Assembly (NCBI GenBank): GCA_947178155.1
Contig: CAMWXG010000011.1
Span: forward strand, 1-34,765
DNA length: 34,765 nucleotides
Origin: an uncultured Lachnoclostridium sp.
Lineage (GTDB): Bacteria; Bacillota; Clostridia; Lachnospirales; Lachnospiraceae
Direction: 5' to 3'
Shown: positions 30,304 to 34,765 of the stretch, piece after piece
Numbering within the stretch: the stretch's first letter is position 1
Layout of the letters: each line of letters opens with the position of its first letter
The notes under the pieces: generated by a model
Told to the model about the DNA's origin: nothing
Seen by the model: only the letters and a program-made list of their open reading frames with translations
The model's database searches: none
Program-made: the position numbers and the translations under genes

Positions 30304-30359
30304 AAATTCATACATATTAAATTAGAAAAGATAAAAATAATTATAAAGTGAGGCAGTGT

Positions 30360-30905
30360 ATGGATATTGTGGTTTTTATTTCAAGTATTATAATTCCATT
30401 GCTTATTTTTTGTGTAATTGGATATGGACTTTTGAATAAGGTAGATATATTTGATGCATTTGCAGATGGAGCAAGAGATGGGTTTAAAGTAGTATTTAAC
30501 ATTCTTCCTACACTGATAGGTTTAATGCTGGCTATAGGGCTTCTGCGAGCATCAGGTGCATTAGATGTACTTGCAGAGATTATGTCACCATATATGGAAC
30601 GTTTGCATTTTCCGGCAGAACTAGTACCATTATCTTTAATAAAAATGTTTTCGTCATCTGCTGCAACAGGTCTTCTTACTGATGTGTATAAAAATTTTGG
30701 AACTGATTCCAGACAGGGTTATATGGCATCTCTGCTTATGTGTTGTTCAGAAACGATATTTTATACTATATCAGTGTACTTTATGGCAACAGGTGATAAG
30801 AAGCATAAACCTGTAACAGGTATAAGATGGATGCTTGCCGGAGCACTTATAAGTACGTTTGCGGGAATGGCTGCTTGTGTAGTTTTAACTGATATGATGC
30901 TTTAG
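30360..30905 (+). CDS. spmB: Spore maturation protein B (nucleoside-recognition/gate domain)
   Basis: MDIVVFISSIIIPLLIFCVIGYGLLNKVDIFDAFADGARDGFKVVFNILPTLIGLMLAIGLLRASGALD. Confidence 0.93.
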   Translation: MDIVVFISSIIIPLLIFCVIGYGLLNKVDIFDAFADGARDGFKVVFNILPTLIGLMLAIGLLRASGALDVLAEIMSPYMERLHFPAELVPLSLIKMFSSSAATGLLTDVYKNFGTDSRQGYMASLLMCCSETIFYTISVYFMATGDKKHKPVTGIRWMLAGALISTFAGMAACVVLTDMML

Positions 30906-30953
30906 AGTATATCTGGTTACAAAAATAAATATAAAAAAATATGAAAAAAAGTA

Positions 30954-30982
30954 TTGACAGAGTAGTATAAAAATGGTAATAT
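30954..30982 (+). promoter_or_regulatory. Promoter for tRNA-Leu(AAG): TTGACA-17-TAATAT
   Basis: TTGACA 30954-30959, TGGTAATAT with -10 at 30977-30982. Confidence 0.85.
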
Positions 30983-31030
30983 ATCAATTGTTCGGTGCGG
31001 CGCTTATGTGTCGGTACTAAAATTGAATAT

Positions 31031-31114
31031 GCGGAAGTGCTGGAACTGGCAGACAGGCTAGACTAAGGATCTAGTGTTGGCAACGACGTGAGGGTTCAAG
31101 TCCCTTCTTCCGCA
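31031..31114 (+). tRNA. tRNA-Leu (anticodon AAG)
   Basis: GCGGAAG...CTTCCGC acceptor, CTAGA-CTAAGGA-TCTAG anticodon arm, long variable arm, GAGGG-TTCAAGT-CCCTT T-arm. Confidence 0.95.
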
Positions 31115-31121
31115 TTGTTTT

Positions 31122-31147
31122 AAAGCCTTGTAGTACAAGGCTTTTTT
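31122..31147 (+). terminator. Intrinsic terminator after tRNA-Leu(AAG)
   Basis: aaagccttgtagtacaaggctttttt. Confidence 0.92.
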
Positions 31148-31274
31148 GATTTTCAAAGAGAACTTATTGTAACAGATTACTGATAAAGAAAGCTGAAATG
31201 TTAAAACATACTTGCTGGTTTTATAGAAGAAAGGAGTGAAGAGCTTATGAGTCTTATGTTAGAAGAGTGGAAGA

Positions 31275-31388
31275 TGCCATAAATACAAGTTTTGTGGCGC
31301 CATTTTGCATGATTTTTCGCAAAATGTGTGCATTTCAGCGCTGAAAGCGCTACTTGTTACTATGAGCGGCGTAGCCGTGAATAGTAAT
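31275..31388. repeat. Copy B of the dispersed MITE-like repeat (reverse orientation, lacks the right-end segment)
   Basis: Reverse complement attactattcacggctacgccgctcatagtaacaagtagcgctttcagcgctgaaatgcacacattttgcgaaaaatcatgcaaaatggcgccacaaaacttgta aligns with the left part of copy A. Confidence 0.85.
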
Positions 31389-31429
31389 GTTTTTGATTAA
31401 AAATATTTTGCGAAAGGATAAAATAGAAC

Positions 31430-32704
31430 ATGAAAAGACGAAATTTATCACTTATATTTTTTATAGTGCTGGTTATTGTCGGCAATATCAGCGGCTATGC
31501 TGATGCATCAATAAAACCAGTTTCACTTACAAAAACAAGTTTTACCTTAAAAGTTGGAGAATCAAAGACTATGAAGGTAAAAAATACTGGCAATATGAAA
31601 ATCCAAAAGAAAACATTTACTTCTACAAACAAGGAAGTTGCTGTCGTCACAAAAAAAGGTAAGGTGATAGCTAAGAAGAAAGGTGATACCACTATTAAGG
31701 TTGTAGTTAAGTATGTGAAAAATAAAAAAGCCACAACAATGACTTTAAAATGTAAGGTGCTGGTGATTGGCAATAGTAACGCTGATACCACAAATAAGCC
31801 AGACACGACAGGAACAGAAATATCTGGAAATATAAATGATATAGTAGCACTGAAAAAGCTTATTGAAGAGCAAAAAGCACTGGGAGCAAAGGTCAATGAT
31901 GACTTGGCTGGTGAACAATACAAATGGGATGAAGATGGAAATTTGATTGCTATTGATTGGCCTGATTGTCTTCTTAGTGGAAACATTTCATTGTCAGATT
32001 TTACAAGATTAGAAAAATTTAATTGTTATGGAAATAATGTGACAAGTCTTGATGTCAGTGAAAATAAAGCATTGACCAGCCTGGATTGTCATGAGAACCA
32101 AGTGATGAGTCTGGATGTTAGCAGAAACATTTTGTTGACAGAGTTGTATTGTAACAATAACTATATAACAAGTTTAGATGTTAGCAAAAACACAACATTG
32201 ACAAAACTTATTTGTAGTAACAACCGTCTGACAAGTCTTGATGTCAGCAATAATATGGTTTTGACATTGGTATCTTGCTTTAACAATCATCTTGCAAGTC
32301 TTGATGTAAGCAACAGTATGGCATTGACAGAGTTGTATTGCCAAGATAACCGATTGACAAGTCTTGATGTTAGCAATAGTACGGCACTGACAGAATTATA
32401 TTGCGGCAGCAATAATCTGACAAGTTTGGATGTCAGTAAAAATACGAAATTGATAGGGCTTGATTGCCAGGATAATGACCTGACAAGTTTAGATGTCAGT
32501 AAAAATATAGATTTGTTAGAGATACAATGTAGAGATAACAGTTTGACAAGTCTTGATGTCAGCAAAAATGCAGTTTTGTTAGCGCTGGATTGTAGTAACA
32601 ATGATATTAAAAAATTAGATATCAGTTATAATATTGCATTGAGAAATTTATTATGCGATGATAATGTTTTTGTTGTTGATAATAACAATAGAAATTTTAA
32701 ATAA
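31430..32704 (+). CDS. Secreted protein with Big2-like Ig domain and ten 21-residue leucine-rich repeats
   Basis: N-terminal signal-like segment (KRRNLSLIFFIVLVIVGNISGYADA); Big2-like KTSFTLKVGESKTMKVKNTG...TSTNKEVAVVTKKGKVIAKKKGDTTIKV; repeats of xTSLDVSxNxxLTxLxCxxNx. Confidence 0.9.
   Translation: MKRRNLSLIFFIVLVIVGNISGYADASIKPVSLTKTSFTLKVGESKTMKVKNTGNMKIQKKTFTSTNKEVAVVTKKGKVIAKKKGDTTIKVVVKYVKNKKATTMTLKCKVLVIGNSNADTTNKPDTTGTEISGNINDIVALKKLIEEQKALGAKVNDDLAGEQYKWDEDGNLIAIDWPDCLLSGNISLSDFTRLEKFNCYGNNVTSLDVSENKALTSLDCHENQVMSLDVSRNILLTELYCNNNYITSLDVSKNTTLTKLICSNNRLTSLDVSNNMVLTLVSCFNNHLASLDVSNSMALTELYCQDNRLTSLDVSNSTALTELYCGSNNLTSLDVSKNTKLIGLDCQDNDLTSLDVSKNIDLLEIQCRDNSLTSLDVSKNAVLLALDCSNNDIKKLDISYNIALRNLLCDDNVFVVDNNNRNFK
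32039..32668 (+). repeat. Ten in-frame 63-bp units encoding the LRR array
   Basis: Recurring acaagtcttgatgtcagcaa... with 63-bp periodicity from 32039. Confidence 0.9.
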
Positions 32705-32755
32705 TATAACAATGAAGAAAATCCTGATATAAGGAAAGAGATTTTGGATGCAAAT

Positions 32756-32808
32756 AAAAGTCCCATTAAGACATGGTTCTGCAATGTCTTAATGGGACTT
32801 TTGTTTTT
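32756..32808. terminator. Bidirectional intrinsic terminator between the convergent LRR and MATE genes
   Basis: Perfect 19-bp inverted repeat aaaagtcccattaagacat...atgtcttaatgggactttt with T-tracts on both sides. Confidence 0.93.
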
Positions 32809-34135
32809 AATAATGGTATTTCTTTCTTTTGGCAATGAGGAAAGACTGTGAAATAATAAATGCAAATACTTCTGCAACTGTGTTTGTCCACCAAATGCCC
32901 TCTAACCCAAAGAATTGAGGCAAAAGCAAGATTGAAAGCATTTGAAATACAAGTGTTCTTAAAAATGAAATAGCTGCTGATATTCCTCCATTATTTAATG
33001 CAGTAAAAAATGAAGATGTATAAATATTTATTCCTGCCAAAATAAATGAAAAAGAAAATATCTTAAAAGCATGTTTTGTCATATCAAAAAGTCCATTATC
33101 ATAGCCAACAAAGATATTTGCAAGCGGTGCTGCAAATATATGCGCAAGTAGTTTCATGGTAATTCCTGCAATACACATTAACAGGAGACTTTTTTGAAGT
33201 ATATTTTTTAATTCACTATAATTTTTCGCTCCATAGTGATAACCAACAATAGGAGATGCGCCAATAGTATAGCCAATAAAAATAGCAATGAAGATAAATT
33301 GGACATACATAATTACACCATAAGCAGCAACACCATTTTCACCAGCAAATTTAAGAAGCTGCATGTTATAGAGCATGCTTATAATTGAACCTGATATATT
33401 AGACATAAGTTCAGATGAGCCATTTATACATGCTTTTAACAATATTTTTCCTTCAAGTTTTGTTTTTGTAAGACGCAATAAACTGCTGTTGGGAAACAGA
33501 AAATATATAAATGGCAGGATTCCGCCAATACATTCGCTGATGCCTGTAGCAAGTGCAGCACCTGCTACACCCCATTTAAATACTGCAATAAATAAACCAT
33601 CTAATGCCATATTGGTAATACCTGCTGCTACAGTTGCGGCAAGCCCAAGTTTAGGTTTTTCAGCGGCAGATAAGAAAGTCTGGAATACATTTTGCAGCAT
33701 AAATGCAGTATTAAATGACATAGCTATTCTTCCATAAAGAACACAATCATCTATCATTGCATCTGTTGCTCCTAGCAGATAAGCTATTGGGCGTATAAAT
33801 GTAATACCAATAAATGAAAGTACAATACCACATATTATTGTTAAAATTATCATCATAGTAAAATAGCGGTTTGCATTACTTTTTTCATTCATACCTATTG
33901 TCTTTGCAACTAAAGCACTACCGCCGGTACCAATCATGAAACCAACTCCGCCTAGTATCATAATAAACGGCATAACAAGATTAATTGCAGCAAAAGGTGT
34001 CTTTCCTACATAATTTGATACAAAAAAACCATCTACTACGCCATAAATTGAAGTAAATACCATCATCATAATAGGTGGAAAGCAAAATCTTAATAATTTT
34101 TTATAAGTAAAATGATCAGATAGTTGTATTGCCAT
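32807..34135 (-). CDS. MATE family efflux transporter
   Basis: MAIQLSDHFTYKKLLRFCFPPIMMMVFTSIYGVVDGFFVSNYVGKTPFAAINLVMP...GTGGSALVAKTIG; start at 34135 follows GAAAGGAG. Confidence 0.93.
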   Translation of the reverse strand: MAIQLSDHFTYKKLLRFCFPPIMMMVFTSIYGVVDGFFVSNYVGKTPFAAINLVMPFIMILGGVGFMIGTGGSALVAKTIGMNEKSNANRYFTMMIILTIICGIVLSFIGITFIRPIAYLLGATDAMIDDCVLYGRIAMSFNTAFMLQNVFQTFLSAAEKPKLGLAATVAAGITNMALDGLFIAVFKWGVAGAALATGISECIGGILPFIYFLFPNSSLLRLTKTKLEGKILLKACINGSSELMSNISGSIISMLYNMQLLKFAGENGVAAYGVIMYVQFIFIAIFIGYTIGASPIVGYHYGAKNYSELKNILQKSLLLMCIAGITMKLLAHIFAAPLANIFVGYDNGLFDMTKHAFKIFSFSFILAGINIYTSSFFTALNNGGISAAISFLRTLVFQMLSILLLPQFFGLEGIWWTNTVAEVFAFIISQSFLIAKRKKYHY

Positions 34136-34151
34136 TTCTTCTCCTTTCAAG

Positions 34152-34604
34152 TTAATCTTTGGTTAATATCTGCATATTGTTTTTTAATATATTTGTGTAC
34201 TTTTTAAATAATTTAAGAAAGATTTCTTTTTCTTCATTTTCAAGCTCTGAAAAAGACTTTTGTTCAATATGCATAACCCTGTCAACTGTAATGCTTGCGA
34301 GTTTAATACCTTTTTGGGTAAGGTGTATTTGTTTGTTACGGTGATTGTTAATCTGTTTTAATTCAATATAGCCGTTGGTTTCTAATTTTTTCAATGCAGA
34401 ATTAACGGTTTGTTTTGGCTGATATATTGTACAGCAAATTTCACTTTGTGTTAGTTCTGCATCGCTTTCACGCAAAACATATAATATCCAAAATGCACAG
34501 TCAGACAGACCAAAGGTTTTAGCTGCCTCATGGTAAAGTTTATCATTTTCTTTTATTATGCTGTTATATTCTAAAAGTTTTTTGTCTATATTTAATTTAT
34601 CCAT
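34152..34604 (-). CDS. MarR family transcriptional regulator
   Basis: 150 aa; ELTQSEICCTIYQPKQTVNSALKKLETNGYIELKQINNHRNKQIHLTQKGIKLA winged helix; upstream of and co-directional with the MATE gene. Confidence 0.92.
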   Translation of the reverse strand: MDKLNIDKKLLEYNSIIKENDKLYHEAAKTFGLSDCAFWILYVLRESDAELTQSEICCTIYQPKQTVNSALKKLETNGYIELKQINNHRNKQIHLTQKGIKLASITVDRVMHIEQKSFSELENEEKEIFLKLFKKYTNILKNNMQILTKD

Positions 34605-34632
34605 TTTTTATCTCCCTAATTATCCGAAATCA

Positions 34633-34671
34633 GACTATATTCAATATAATCCCATATCAGACTTTTGTCAA
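34633..34671 (-). promoter_or_regulatory. marR-MATE promoter (TTGACA-17-TATATT on the minus strand) overlapped by a palindromic candidate operator
   Basis: Plus-strand tgtcaa 34666-34671 (-35) and aatata 34643-34648 (-10); palindrome gattatatt-g-aatatagtc at 34633-34651. Confidence 0.75.
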
Positions 34672-34765
34672 CAAATTTTTTAAAAGTTTTATTATTTCAT
34701 TTTTGTGTTTCTTCAATAAGTTTTTTGGATACATCATAAAAAAAGCTGCTATACTTTAGCAAGAA

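Noticed and set aside
31495-31986. 163-aa minus-strand ORF antisense to the Big2/LRR gene
   Set aside because: Compositional shadow of the Lys/Thr-rich sense frame; no Shine-Dalgarno and no recognisable domain
32287-32601. 104-aa minus-strand repetitive ORF (LLTSRLVKLLS...)
   Set aside because: Antisense translation of the 63-bp LRR coding repeats
32039-32668. Regular 63-bp DNA repeats as a possible CRISPR or satellite
   Set aside because: In-frame LRR coding repeats in a clear CDS

Overview
This AT-rich Firmicutes window is most likely from a Lachnospiraceae-type Clostridia, judging by gene order and protein character (inference). Its core is one long, almost intact S10-spc-alpha ribosomal protein cluster: rpsJ, rplC, rplD, rplW, rplB, rpsS, rplV, rpsC, rplP, rpmC, rpsQ, rplN, rplX, rplE, rpsZ, rpsH, rplF, rplR, rpsE, rpmD, rplO, secY, adk, map, infA, rpmJ, rpsM, rpsK, rpsD, rpoA, rplQ. 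It is followed by ecfA1-ecfA2-ecfT-truA. Upstream are a helicase-loader/DnaD pair, murC, glgC-glgD and spoVG. Downstream are two tRNA-Leu genes, an HD-GYP protein, a SprT-like metallopeptidase, spmB, a secreted Big2/LRR protein and a MarR-MATE operon. I found no phage, CRISPR, toxin or defence system. The most interesting content is non-coding: (1) a MITE-like dispersed repeat with terminal inverted repeats, a possible 8-bp target duplication and compensatory hairpin changes between copies, sitting inside the adk-map interval with partial copies elsewhere; (2) two tandem ~160-bp long-hairpin units between murC and the DnaD-like gene; (3) long structured leaders before rpsJ and rpsM, and a terminator/promoter arrangement at secY-adk and rpmD-rplO; (4) a tRNA-Leu with an AAG anticodon; (5) a start-less gene remnant next to tRNA-Leu(UAG), where gene order downstream of truA breaks. 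All calls come from reading the sequence; no database search was run.
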